Origin: Geomonas ferrireducens
Lineage (GTDB): Bacteria > Desulfobacterota > Desulfuromonadia > Geobacterales > Geobacteraceae
Assembly (NCBI RefSeq): GCF_004917065.1
Contig: NZ_SSYA01000004.1
Span: forward strand, 58,357-122,356
Length of the DNA stretch: 64,000 nucleotides
Direction: 5' to 3'
Shown: piece after piece, positions 8,711 to 16,901 of the stretch
Layout of the letters: each line of letters opens with the position of its first letter
How positions within the stretch are numbered: position 1 is the first letter of the stretch
Notes under the pieces: model-generated
What the model was told of the DNA's origin: nothing
Database searches by the model: none
The model's input: the letters and a program-made list of their open reading frames with translations, nothing else
Position numbers and translations under genes: made by a program

Positions 8711-9661
8711 ATGAGCCTCAGCATCAAGGACCTCCTGGAAGATAAGGCGTACGGCCTCGACCTGCAGCTTTTGTGCGGCGACGCGGGGCTCGTCAACCGG
8801 CTTTACAGCTCGCGTATCCAGAAGCCCGGCTTAGCCCTCACCGGCTATACCGAACACCTGCATCCGGATCGGGTCCAGGTGCTCGGCAACACCGAGATCT
8901 CGTACCTGAGCCAGATCCCCGAGGAGGTCGGCTCGCGCCACATCGAGAAGCTCTGCACCTACCCCATCGCCTGCTTCATCGTCACCAAGGGGCTTGATCC
9001 CCCGGAATTCCTGAAGAGTTCGGCGCAAGGGGCGGGAATCCCGCTTCTGGTCACCCATCACCAGTCCTCCACCTTCATAAGCCTCATCACCAAATTCCTG
9101 GAGGAGAGCCTGCTCCCTTCGACCCACATCCACGGCGTCCTCGTGGACGTTTTGGGCGTGGGGGTGCTGCTGCTCGGGAAAAGCGGCATCGGCAAGAGCG
9201 AGTGCGCCCTGGACCTCGTGATCCGAGGCCACCGGCTGGTCGCCGACGACGTGATCCACATCAAGAAGAAGATGCCGGCGGCACTGGTAGGCCAGGCAGG
9301 TGAGACCATCCAGTACCACATGGAGATCCGCGGCCTTGGCATCATCAACATCAAGGACCTCTACGGGGTCTCCTCGATCCGCGAGAAGAAGATCATCGAC
9401 ATGGTGCTGGAGCTGGTGGAGTGGGACGCGAACCAGGAGTACGAGCGGCTCGGCATCGACGAACCGATGAAGACCATCTTAGGCGTGGACCTGCCGCACG
9501 TGAAGATCCCGGTCCGACCGGGGCGCAACCTGACCTCGATCATCGAGGTCGCCGCCAGGAACTTCCTCCTGAAGGGGATGGGGTACCACTCGGCCCGGGA
9601 GTTCCACGAGAAGCTCCTGGCACGCCTGGAGTTCCGCCCCTTGGGCAACGAGGTGGAGTAG
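8711..9661 (+). CDS. hprK: HPr kinase/phosphorylase
   Basis: A 316-residue enzyme that phosphorylates and dephosphorylates a serine of HPr. The N-terminal domain resembles MurF-type folds. The kinase domain has the P-loop GKSGIGKSECAL at about residues 157-168 and the C-terminal HprK signature VRPGRNLTSIIEVAARN. I chose the ATG at 8711; an in-frame TTG at 8702 is possible, while an open GTG at 8633 would lie inside a terminator hairpin. Its substrate HPr (11118-11393) keeps the target serine, so the pair is likely active. rapZ starts on the next base. Confidence 0.94.
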   Translation: MSLSIKDLLEDKAYGLDLQLLCGDAGLVNRLYSSRIQKPGLALTGYTEHLHPDRVQVLGNTEISYLSQIPEEVGSRHIEKLCTYPIACFIVTKGLDPPEFLKSSAQGAGIPLLVTHHQSSTFISLITKFLEESLLPSTHIHGVLVDVLGVGVLLLGKSGIGKSECALDLVIRGHRLVADDVIHIKKKMPAALVGQAGETIQYHMEIRGLGIINIKDLYGVSSIREKKIIDMVLELVEWDANQEYERLGIDEPMKTILGVDLPHVKIPVRPGRNLTSIIEVAARNFLLKGMGYHSAREFHEKLLARLEFRPLGNEVE

Positions 9662-10525
9662 ATGCGCATCGTCATCATAACCGGCCTCTCCGGGTCGGGA
9701 AAATCGACGGCAGTGAAGGCGCTCGAGGACGAAGGGTTCTTCTGTCTGGACAACCTCCCGGTTTCGCTCGTTGCCACCTTCATAGAGCTCGTCGAGCATT
9801 CCCGTGAGGACATCAAGGACGTCGCCCTGGTGATGGACATCAGGAGCCGCGACTTCATAAAGGGGTACGACCAGGTCTTCCAGGCCATCGCCACGGCGGG
9901 GCACAGCGTCAAGATCCTCTACTTCGATGCCACCGACCAGGTGCTCATCCGCCGCTTCTCCGAGACCCGGCGCCGCCACCCGGCGCTGGAGGGGGCGAGC
10001 GTTCCCGAGGGGATACGCTTCGAGCGCGACCAGCTCGCGGGGCTTAGGCGCATCGCCACGGCCATCATCGACACCTCGGAGATGAACGTGCACCGCCTGC
10101 GCGAGGTGGTGATCGGCCTCGTGAAGGGGAGCGAGGGGGCGCTCGAGATGCAGGTCAACCTGCAGTCTTTCGGCTTTCGCTACGGGCTGCCGCTGGAGAG
10201 CGACCTGGTCATGGACGTCCGTTTCCTCCCGAACCCCTATTTCGTGGCGGCGCTGCGCCCCTACTCGGGTCTCGAGCCTGCGGTGCGCGACTACGTCCTG
10301 GGGCAGAAAGAGACCGAGGTTTTCCTGGAGCGCTTCCGGGACATGCTTGAGTTTCTGCTGCCGGGGTACCGGCGCGAGGGAAAATCGTACCTTTCAGTCT
10401 CCATAGGCTGCACCGGCGGCAGGCACCGTTCGGTGGCCATAGCAGAAGAGTTGTACCACTACTTCCGGCAACGGAACGTGAACATCAAGGTATCCCACCG
10501 GGATATAGAGAAGGGACAGGGATGA
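9662..10525 (+). CDS. rapZ: RNase adapter protein RapZ (YvcJ/YhbJ family)
   Basis: A 287-residue P-loop protein. Walker A is GLSGSGKSTAVKAL at residues 8-21 and the FFCLDNLP motif follows. The conserved C-terminal block CTGGRHRSVAIAEEL is typical of RapZ, which in E. coli binds the GlmY/GlmZ small RNAs and glucosamine-6-phosphate. Whether such RNAs exist here cannot be seen. It starts immediately after the hprK stop and overlaps the EIIA gene by 4 bp, so it is clearly in the PTS operon. Confidence 0.95.
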   Translation: MRIVIITGLSGSGKSTAVKALEDEGFFCLDNLPVSLVATFIELVEHSREDIKDVALVMDIRSRDFIKGYDQVFQAIATAGHSVKILYFDATDQVLIRRFSETRRRHPALEGASVPEGIRFERDQLAGLRRIATAIIDTSEMNVHRLREVVIGLVKGSEGALEMQVNLQSFGFRYGLPLESDLVMDVRFLPNPYFVAALRPYSGLEPAVRDYVLGQKETEVFLERFRDMLEFLLPGYRREGKSYLSVSIGCTGGRHRSVAIAEELYHYFRQRNVNIKVSHRDIEKGQG

Positions 10526-10917
10526 TAGGACTGCTTTTGGTAGCACACGCCGGCGTGGCAGGGGAGCTCCTTGCCGCGGCGGAGATGATAGTAGGAAAGC
10601 TGGAACTCGCCGAGGCGGTGGGGATCGCACCTGACGCGTCGGCCACCGACGTCATGGCCTCGATAAAGGAGGCGGTGGGGCGTGTTTCCGGCGACGGGGC
10701 GATCATCATGACCGACATGTTCGGCGGCACCCCTTCCAACATGAGCATCTCCTTCCTGCAGGAGGGGAAGGTCGAGGTATTGACCGGGGTGAACCTCCCC
10801 ATGCTGATCCGCTTCACCCAGGAGCGTGCGCGCTGTGGCGTCGCCGAGCTCGCGCTGAAGCTGAAGGAAAGCGCCCAGGAAGGGATCACCGTAGCCGGCG
10901 ATTTCCTGAAGAAGTAA
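10522..10917 (+). CDS. PTS EIIA component, mannose/fructose family
   Basis: A 131-residue single-domain EIIA of the mannose superfamily. The phosphorylatable histidine is His9 in LLVAHAGVAGELL, and DMFGGTPSNM is the conserved second motif. No EIIB, EIIC or EIID gene is nearby, so this protein is more likely a phosphorylation-dependent regulator than part of a sugar importer. The ATGA overlap with rapZ shows coupling. A four-copy 52-bp repeat separates it from the HPr gene. Confidence 0.93.
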   Translation: MIGLLLVAHAGVAGELLAAAEMIVGKLELAEAVGIAPDASATDVMASIKEAVGRVSGDGAIIMTDMFGGTPSNMSISFLQEGKVEVLTGVNLPMLIRFTQERARCGVAELALKLKESAQEGITVAGDFLKK

Positions 10918-11106
10918 CAATAAGGAGGGTTTACCCGCCGTAGCCTTGGCGTAGACCATGTGGACGTAATAATAAGGAGGGTTTACCCACCGTAGCCTTG
11001 GCGTAGACCTTGTGGACGTAACAATAAGGAGGGTTTACCCGCCGTAGCCTTGGCGTAGACCTTGTGGACGTAACAATAGGGAGGGTTTACCCGCCGTAGC
11101 CTTGGC
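10918..11106 (+). repeat. 52-bp tandem repeat, three full copies and one partial, each with a Shine-Dalgarno-like site
   Basis: AAGGAGG begins at 10922, 10974 and 11026, with a related AGGGAGG at 11078, giving an exact 52-bp period. Each unit also carries GTTTACCC, the core CGTAGCCTTGGCG and, except the last, a GTGGACG end. The core is a dispersed repeat seen in many delta-proteobacteria; its reverse strand reads VYAKATAG. Units are contiguous without spacers. The last copy is cut after TTGGCG and runs into the HPr start region. Confidence 0.93.
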
Positions 11107-11117
11107 GAAGGTGGGTG

Positions 11118-11393
11118 ATGGCAGATATGATAGAAGGCGAATACGTCATACCCAACAAGCTGGGGCTGCATGCGCGAGCCTCGGCGCTTTTGGTGAAAAC
11201 CGCCAGCGGTTTCTCCTCCGAGATCAGGATCGAACGGGAGGGAATCGAGGTGAACGGCAAGAGCATCATGGGGATCATGATGCTCGCGGCGGCAAAGGGG
11301 AGCACCGTCACGCTCAAGTGCGAAGGAGCGGACGAGGTGGAGGCCTACGCCGCACTGGGGGAACTGATCCGCAATGGATTCGGAGAGGAGTGA
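11118..11393 (+). CDS. phosphocarrier protein HPr
   Basis: A 91-residue HPr. The EI-phosphorylated histidine is His18 in NKLGLHARAS, and the HprK target serine is Ser49 in NGKSIMGIMML. Both sites are kept, matching the presence of hprK and EI in the same cluster. I chose the ATG at 11118 over the GTG one codon earlier. The upstream AAGGTGGG is a modest binding site next to the end of the 52-bp repeat array. The end overlaps the EI gene by 20 bp. Confidence 0.95.
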   Translation: MADMIEGEYVIPNKLGLHARASALLVKTASGFSSEIRIEREGIEVNGKSIMGIMMLAAAKGSTVTLKCEGADEVEAYAALGELIRNGFGEE

Positions 11394-13134
11394 GTCGAGA
11401 CAACTGAAGGGAATCGGTGCCTCCGCAGGCATCGCCATCGGCGAGGTGCGCATCACCGACCGCCGCCGCGTTGCGGTGACCGAGGTGGTGGTGGCCCGGG
11501 AAGAGATCCCCTGCGAGGTGGAGCGCTTCACGAGCGCCCTCGAGCGGGCGAAGGGGGAGCTCTATGCCCTCAAGGACCAGCTTGCCAGCACCCACGGCCC
11601 CGAGCACCTCTGCGTCATCGACGCGCACCTCATGCTCCTCGACGACACCATGCTGGTCGGGGAGACCACCCAGTACATCGAGCGGCTCGGCATCAACGCG
11701 GAAGGGGCGCTGAAACGCACCCTCGGACGCTTCAAGACCTTCTTCGAGGGGGTCGAGGACGACTACCTGCGCGAACGCGGCAACGATGTGGAAACGGTCG
11801 TCGAGCGGGTGCTCAGGAACATGGTGGGGGAAAAGCAGGAGCCGCTCACAAGGATCGACGGCAAGGCGATCGTGGTGGCCCACGACCTCTCCCCGGCAGA
11901 CATCCTGCAGATCGACAAGGATAAGGTGATGGGGTTCATCACCGATCTGGGCGGCAAGACCTCGCACTCCTCGATACTCGCGCGCGCCTTCGAGATCCCC
12001 GGCGTGGTCGGCCTTGAGCGGATCACGGGGGAGGTGCAGGACGGCGACACCCTGATCATCGACGGCGCTACCGGCGTCGTCATCATCAACCCGAGCCAGG
12101 ATGAGTTCAAGGAATACCTGCAGAAAAAGCAGCGCTACGAGTACGTGGAGCGCGAGCTTCTGAAGCTGCGCGACCTCCCGGCTCAGACCCTCGACGGGCA
12201 CCGCATGCTCCTTAAGGGTAACGTGGAGGTCATTGAGGAGGTCGCCTCGCTGGAGAAGCACGGCAGCGACGGGATCGGCCTGTACCGCACCGAAATGCTC
12301 TTTTTCAACCGCAATACGCTCCCGAACGAGGAGGAGCAGTTCGAGGCCTACGCGGCCCTGGTGAAGAAGATGGCGCCGCTGCCGGTCACCATCCGCACCC
12401 TGGACATAGGGGGCGACAAGTGCCTCACCGATCTCGACCTCTCCGACGAGATGAACCCCGCCCTGGGGCTGCGCGCGATAAGGCTTTCCCTGCGCCAGCC
12501 TGCGGCGTTCAAGGCCCAGCTCAGGGCGATCCTGAGGGCGAGCGCCTTCGGCGAGGTGAAGCTCTTCTTCCCGATGGTGTCAGGGGTGGCCGAGGTGCGC
12601 GCCGCCAAGGCGCTTTTGGAGGAGGTAAAGGAGGAACTGCGCGGCAGGCATCCCTTCGACGAAAAGGTGCAGGTGGGGATCATGATCGAGATCCCTTCGG
12701 CTGTGGTGATCGCCGATCTCCTGGCGGCCGAGGTCGACTTTTTCAGCGTCGGCACCAACGATCTCATCCAGTACACACTCGCCATCGACCGCACCAACGA
12801 GCACCTCTCCTCGCTGTTCCAGCCGCTACACCCCGCGGTGCTCAGGTCGCTGAAGACCATCGTCGACGCGGCCCATGCCGCCGGGATCGACGCCTGCATC
12901 TGCGGCGAGATGGCTGGGGACCCGGAGTACCTCCCGATCCTGCTCGGGCTTGGCTACGACGAGCTCTCGATGAACGCGGTTTCCATCCCGAGGGTGAAGA
13001 AGATCCTGCGCCGCTGCACCCTCGAGGAAGCGCGCGCCGTGGCGCAAAAGGCACTGAACTTCGCCACCGCGGCCGAGGCGGACGCCTACCTGAAGGGGGA
13101 GATCGCGGCGCGCTTCTCGGAGAGCTTCGACTAG
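11374..13134 (+). CDS. ptsI: phosphoenolpyruvate-protein phosphotransferase (PTS enzyme I)
   Basis: A 586-residue EI that takes phosphate from PEP and passes it to HPr. The N-terminal domain starts GIGASAGIAIGEV; the active-site histidine is near residue 198 in GGKTSHSSILAR. The C-terminal PEP-binding TIM barrel shows RTEMLFFNR, the MIEIPSAVVIADLL segment and the catalytic CGEMAGDPEY. No N-terminal GAF domain is present, so it is the PtsI rather than PtsP form. It overlaps the HPr gene by 20 bp and ends the regulatory PTS cluster. Confidence 0.95.
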   Translation: MDSERSESRQLKGIGASAGIAIGEVRITDRRRVAVTEVVVAREEIPCEVERFTSALERAKGELYALKDQLASTHGPEHLCVIDAHLMLLDDTMLVGETTQYIERLGINAEGALKRTLGRFKTFFEGVEDDYLRERGNDVETVVERVLRNMVGEKQEPLTRIDGKAIVVAHDLSPADILQIDKDKVMGFITDLGGKTSHSSILARAFEIPGVVGLERITGEVQDGDTLIIDGATGVVIINPSQDEFKEYLQKKQRYEYVERELLKLRDLPAQTLDGHRMLLKGNVEVIEEVASLEKHGSDGIGLYRTEMLFFNRNTLPNEEEQFEAYAALVKKMAPLPVTIRTLDIGGDKCLTDLDLSDEMNPALGLRAIRLSLRQPAAFKAQLRAILRASAFGEVKLFFPMVSGVAEVRAAKALLEEVKEELRGRHPFDEKVQVGIMIEIPSAVVIADLLAAEVDFFSVGTNDLIQYTLAIDRTNEHLSSLFQPLHPAVLRSLKTIVDAAHAAGIDACICGEMAGDPEYLPILLGLGYDELSMNAVSIPRVKKILRRCTLEEARAVAQKALNFATAAEADAYLKGEIAARFSESFD

Positions 13135-13141
13135 AGACGGC

Positions 13142-13915
13142 TTAGGACTCCCTGGCGAGCGCCTGCAGGGAGAGCTCCACCGCCAGGGCAAGCGTTCTTC
13201 CCGCCTTACGCGTATTCCCTGAAAGCCTGATCAACTGCGGCACCAACAAGGGGCGCTTCGCGATGGCAAGCGCCACGCGCCAGGGGGTCAGGTTCAACTC
13301 CGCGTCGCAGAAATCCTCGATGGCAAACCCCAACTCCTCGTCGGCCGCGTCGCTCACGCTCCTAAGCGCGAAAAGCGGTATTCCCGCCTCCTGAGCTTCG
13401 GCAAGGACGGCTGCCGTTTCCATCTCGAGAAGCGGCAAGGGGGTGGCCGCGCCGATGCGGCTTGCCATCTCCCGCTTGTTCTTGATGGCGCTCGCGGTCA
13501 CGAAGCCGCCGCGCCGCAACTGCACCCCGACTTTGCAGCAGTGCTCCGAGGCGAGGGTGGCAAGGGCCGGGTCGGGGGGGGGGAGTTCGCGTAGAGTTTC
13601 GCCGTCCAGGTGGAAAACCCGTTCGGCGAGCACCAGTTCGGCGACCTCCAGCCCCGGGAGCACGGCGCCGCCGAACCCGAAGTTCACCAGCGCCTCGGGA
13701 GCCGCGTGAGCGATGAGTGCACGCGTCGCCGCCGCGGCGTGGTCCGGGCCCATGCCGGACTCGATCATAAAGACCGGTCTGCCGTCCACCGGGAAGCGGT
13801 ACAGGTTCCGGCCGGCGAGCGTGTCTTGGCGGAAACCCTTTATACGCGCAAGGACCGGCGCAATCTCCTGGGGCATGGCGGCCACCACCCCCAGACTTCT
13901 TTTTTCCGTAGTCAT
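13142..13915 (-). CDS. phosphorylase-superfamily nucleosidase, possible hopanoid-associated HpnG
   Basis: A 257-residue member of the PNP/MTAN superfamily: VVAAMPQEIAPVLARI at the start, VNFGFGGAV in the middle, and LLEMETAAVLAEAQ plus SDAADEELG carrying the ribose-contacting Glu and the catalytic Asp. A general MTA/SAH nucleosidase is possible. Because the divergent neighbours are hpnJ and hpnK, it may instead be HpnG, which removes adenine from adenosylhopane. The start at 13915 has GAGAGG about 10 bases upstream. It converges with ptsI with only 7 bases between the stops. Confidence 0.8.
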   Translation of the reverse strand: MTTEKRSLGVVAAMPQEIAPVLARIKGFRQDTLAGRNLYRFPVDGRPVFMIESGMGPDHAAAATRALIAHAAPEALVNFGFGGAVLPGLEVAELVLAERVFHLDGETLRELPPPDPALATLASEHCCKVGVQLRRGGFVTASAIKNKREMASRIGAATPLPLLEMETAAVLAEAQEAGIPLFALRSVSDAADEELGFAIEDFCDAELNLTPWRVALAIAKRPLLVPQLIRLSGNTRKAGRTLALAVELSLQALARES

Positions 13916-13997
13916 AGCGGTTCGTTCCTCTCGACCGGCCACTTTAACAGAGGGGAGGCGCGGCCGCAACGCTTTCCGAACCCGGCCAGGGTTCGCC

Positions 13998-14026
13998 TTG
14001 ACAAACCGCCCCTGCCGTCTTATAGT
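13998..14026 (+). promoter_or_regulatory. sigma-70 promoter of the hpnJ operon
   Basis: TTGACA (13998-14003), a 17-base spacer and TATAGT (14021-14026). This is a near-perfect consensus promoter 41 bases upstream of hpnJ, giving a leader of about 35 bases that contains the CTGGAGGGT ribosome binding site. Confidence 0.85.
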
Positions 14027-14067
14027 CAGGGTTCTTTTTTGTTTGACTTCATTAATCTGGAGGGTAC

Positions 14068-15489
14068 ATGAAGCCGCTGTTTTTGAACCCGCCCACCTTC
14101 GAGGATTTCGACGGAGGCGCCGGCGCGCGCTACCAGGCATCCCGGGAGGTAACCTCTTTCTGGTTTCCCGGCTGGCTAACCTACCCCGCGGGTATGATCC
14201 CGGGGGCGCGCGTCGTTGACGCACCGGTGCAGCGGCTTGATCTCGACGCCTGCCTGAAAATCGCCAACGATTTTGACATGGTGGTGATGTACACCTCCAC
14301 CCCGACCCTTGCCATCGACGTGGAAACGGCGCGCCGGGTCAAGGCGCAGCGTCCCGAGACGGTGACCGTGCTCACCGGCCCGCACGTGAGCGTACTCCCC
14401 GAGGAGAGCCTGCGTTTCGCCGACGGCGCGGTGGACATCGTCTGCCGCGGCGAGTTCGACTACTCCACCGCGGAGTTGTGCGCGGGGAAACCCTGGGAAG
14501 AGGTCGACGGCATCAGCTTCATGAAGGACGGCAAGGTGTGCCACACCAAGGACCGCCCCCCGATTCAGGACCTCGATGCGCTCCCCTTTGCGAGCCAGGT
14601 GTACAAGCGGGACCTCCCCATCGAGGAGTACGTCATCCCGCACTTCCGCCATCCTTACGTTTCCATCTACGCAAGCCGCGGCTGCCCGTCGCGCTGCATC
14701 TACTGCCTCTGGCCGCAGACCTTCTCCGGGAGAACCCTCAGAAAGAGAAGCCCCGAGAACGTCTACGAGGAGGTGAAGTGGATCAAGGAGAACCTCCCCC
14801 AGGTGAAGGACATCTCCTTTGACGACGACACCTTCACGGCGGACAAGCAGCACGCCATCGCCATCGCCCGGGCCATCAAGCCGCTGAACGTCTCCTGGGT
14901 GATCAACGCGCGCGCGAACTGCGACTACGAGACCCTGAAGGAGCTCTCCGACGCCGGCATGCACCACGTCGTGGTCGGGTACGAGTCGGGCAACGAGCAG
15001 ATCCTCAAGAATATCAAGAAGGGGGTCACCAAGGCGCAGGCGATCGAGTTCACCAAGAACTGCAAGAAGCTCGGCATCACGGTGCACGGCGCCTTCGTGC
15101 TCGGGCTTCCCGGCGAGACGCGGGAAACTATCAAGGAGACCATCGCCTACGCCATCGACCTCGATCTCAGCTCGATCCAGGTCTCCCTGGCCTCGCCGTA
15201 CCCCGGCACCGAGTTCTACCAGATGGCCAAGGAGAACGGCTGGATCGCCTCCGACAGCTTCCTGGACGCCACCGGGCACCAGAAATGCGTCATCAACTAC
15301 CCGGACCTCACCAACCAGGAGATCTTCGACGCCGTGGAGCTCTTCTACAACAAGTTCTACTTCCGCCCCCGCTACATCGCGCGCAGCATCTACAGCATGC
15401 TGGTCGACGCGAAGGTACGCAGAAAGCTCCTGAAGGAAGGGGCCCAGTACCTAAGCTACATGAAGAGGCGCAAGAAGGCCGCCTGCTGA
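14068..15489 (+). CDS. hpnJ: hopanoid biosynthesis associated radical SAM protein HpnJ
   Basis: A 473-residue B12-binding-type radical SAM protein. The N-terminal cobalamin-binding-like domain covers about residues 1-150. The 4Fe-4S cluster cysteines lie in GCPSRCIYC near 206-213, and DISFDDDTFTADK and VVGYESGNEQILKNIKKG follow. The opening KPLFLNPPTFEDFDGGAGARYQ is characteristic of HpnJ, which is linked to forming the cyclitol ether head group of bacteriohopanetetrol. CTGGAGG precedes the ATG. It leads an operon with hpnK. Confidence 0.92.
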   Translation: MKPLFLNPPTFEDFDGGAGARYQASREVTSFWFPGWLTYPAGMIPGARVVDAPVQRLDLDACLKIANDFDMVVMYTSTPTLAIDVETARRVKAQRPETVTVLTGPHVSVLPEESLRFADGAVDIVCRGEFDYSTAELCAGKPWEEVDGISFMKDGKVCHTKDRPPIQDLDALPFASQVYKRDLPIEEYVIPHFRHPYVSIYASRGCPSRCIYCLWPQTFSGRTLRKRSPENVYEEVKWIKENLPQVKDISFDDDTFTADKQHAIAIARAIKPLNVSWVINARANCDYETLKELSDAGMHHVVVGYESGNEQILKNIKKGVTKAQAIEFTKNCKKLGITVHGAFVLGLPGETRETIKETIAYAIDLDLSSIQVSLASPYPGTEFYQMAKENGWIASDSFLDATGHQKCVINYPDLTNQEIFDAVELFYNKFYFRPRYIARSIYSMLVDAKVRRKLLKEGAQYLSYMKRRKKAAC

Positions 15490-15504
15490 GCGTAGTGGGG
15501 CAGT

Positions 15505-15539
15505 TAACGTAGAACCTAGAACATTGAACGTAGAACGGC
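15505..15539 (+). repeat. degenerate heptad array, 5 x GAACNTN, at the hpnK start
   Basis: Units TAACGTA, GAACCTA, GAACATT, GAACGTA and GAACGGC match the GAACGTT family in phase. The array ends two bases before the hpnK ATG and fills the place of its ribosome binding site. No inverted partner is seen. Confidence 0.7.
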
Positions 15540-15541
15540 TT

Positions 15542-16408
15542 ATGAAAGAAGTGATCCTGAACGCCGACGACTTCGGTCTGAGCACCGGAGCGAATCGCGG
15601 CATCATCAAGGCATGGCAGGAAGGGATGCTGACCGGCACCTCTCTCATGGTGGGAGGGGACGCCTTCGAGGAGGCGGCGGCCTTCGCACGCGCGAACCCC
15701 GCCCTGCAGGTTGGGCTGCACCTCACCCTGGTGCAGGGGAGCGCGGTCCTCAAGCAGCAGGGGCTTCCCGCCCTGACCGACGCAGGGGGCGAGTTCACCG
15801 ACGACCCGGTGCTTGCGGGGATGCGCTACTTCTTCCTCAAAGGGCTCAGGAAGAAGCTCCGCCAGGAGATCGACGCACAGCTCGCGAAGTGCCGGGACGC
15901 AGGCGTCGAGCTCACCCACGTGGACGGCCACCTGAACATCCACATGCACCCGGTGGTGTTCGACATCCTCTGCGAGCTGATCCCCACCTACGGCATCAAG
16001 AGCTTCCGGCTCACCAGGGAAAACCTTCCCGCGAACCTCGCGTTGGACAAAAGGCGTGTCGTCGGCAAGTGCGCGGACGCCTTCATCTTCGCCCGCCTCG
16101 CCGACCGCTGCCGCCCGCGCCTGGACCGGCTCGGCATCCGCTACGCCGCCGAGGTGAAGGGGCTTTTGAACTCGGGGCAGATGACCGAGGAGTACCTGCT
16201 CTCGGCACTTGACGGGGTAGGGGAGGGGCTCACCGAGATCTACTTCCATCCCGGCTGCCATCCATGTTCCACCCTTAAGCGGCGCATGCCCGACTACCAG
16301 CACGAGGCGGAACTGGCGGCGCTCACCAGCCCGCGCGTGCGTGAGAAAATGGCCCGGCTCGGCCTTCGGCTGAGAAATTACCGGGGAGAGGAAAAGACGT
16401 ATGTTTAA
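15542..16408 (+). CDS. hpnK: hopanoid biosynthesis associated protein HpnK (YdjC-type deacetylase)
   Basis: A 288-residue carbohydrate deacetylase of the YdjC/ChbG family. NADDFGLSTGAN near the N terminus and THVDGHLNIHMHP carry the metal-binding and catalytic residues. A late block YFHPGCHPCS completes the fold. In hopanoid clusters HpnK is thought to deacetylate an N-acetylglucosaminyl hopanoid. I chose the ATG at 15542; upstream codons lie in the heptad array, and no real Shine-Dalgarno is visible. It overlaps the next gene by 8 bp. Confidence 0.9.
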   Translation: MKEVILNADDFGLSTGANRGIIKAWQEGMLTGTSLMVGGDAFEEAAAFARANPALQVGLHLTLVQGSAVLKQQGLPALTDAGGEFTDDPVLAGMRYFFLKGLRKKLRQEIDAQLAKCRDAGVELTHVDGHLNIHMHPVVFDILCELIPTYGIKSFRLTRENLPANLALDKRRVVGKCADAFIFARLADRCRPRLDRLGIRYAAEVKGLLNSGQMTEEYLLSALDGVGEGLTEIYFHPGCHPCSTLKRRMPDYQHEAELAALTSPRVREKMARLGLRLRNYRGEEKTYV

Positions 16409-16781
16409 GACGGTAGTGGTCATGCTGGCCGCGGTTACCGCCGGTACCATCGGCGACCTGCTCCTTGCCAGCGGCATGAAGGAACTTGGTGACATCTCGA
16501 CCATGAACCTGAAGGGTATCCTCCGGGTCGCCGTGCAGGCGCTCACCACGCCGAAACTCGTCTTCGGCACGGCGATGCTCGCCATCTTCTTCTTCCTCTG
16601 GCTCGCCGTCCTCTCCTGGGAAGACCTCTCCGTCGCCCTCCCCATGCAGGCGCTCAACTACATCCTGGTCGCCTTCCTTTCCCAGTACCTCCTGCACGAG
16701 GTCGTGAGCCCCATGCGCTGGGCCGGCACCGTGCTGGTCGCCATCGGTGTCATCATGATCACCAAGAGCAGCGGCGCGTAG
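16401..16781 (+). CDS. small EamA/DMT-family membrane protein
   Basis: A 126-residue protein with four predicted membrane helices, about one EamA repeat. Visible helices are VVVMLAAVTAGTIGDLLLASG, LVFGTAMLAIFFFLWLAVLSW, ALNYILVAFLSQYLL and AGTVLVAIGVIMIT. It resembles small-multidrug-resistance-like or ArnE/F-like half transporters. Overlap with hpnK suggests a role in handling or flipping the hopanoid or its precursor. The family is clear; the substrate is unknown. Confidence 0.8.
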   Translation: MFKTVVVMLAAVTAGTIGDLLLASGMKELGDISTMNLKGILRVAVQALTTPKLVFGTAMLAIFFFLWLAVLSWEDLSVALPMQALNYILVAFLSQYLLHEVVSPMRWAGTVLVAIGVIMITKSSGA

Positions 16782-16901
16782 AGCTTCCCGCCTATCGGAG
16801 AGGTCACGGCGCCGTCACCTGCCGGCTTCGTGTGTGTGCTCTAACATTAGGTAATCCCTAAGTTTTTTCCCTTGAAAAAATGAGCAGCGAAGGGCTAAGC
16901 T

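Noticed and set aside
6805..8796. 663-codon open frame on minus across rpoN and hpf
   Set aside because: High-GC shadow frame opposite two clearly conserved genes; composition is rich in His, Val, Leu and Asp as expected for antisense.
10918..11106. CRISPR array
   Set aside because: Repeats are directly contiguous with a 52-bp period and no unique spacers; no cas genes are present.
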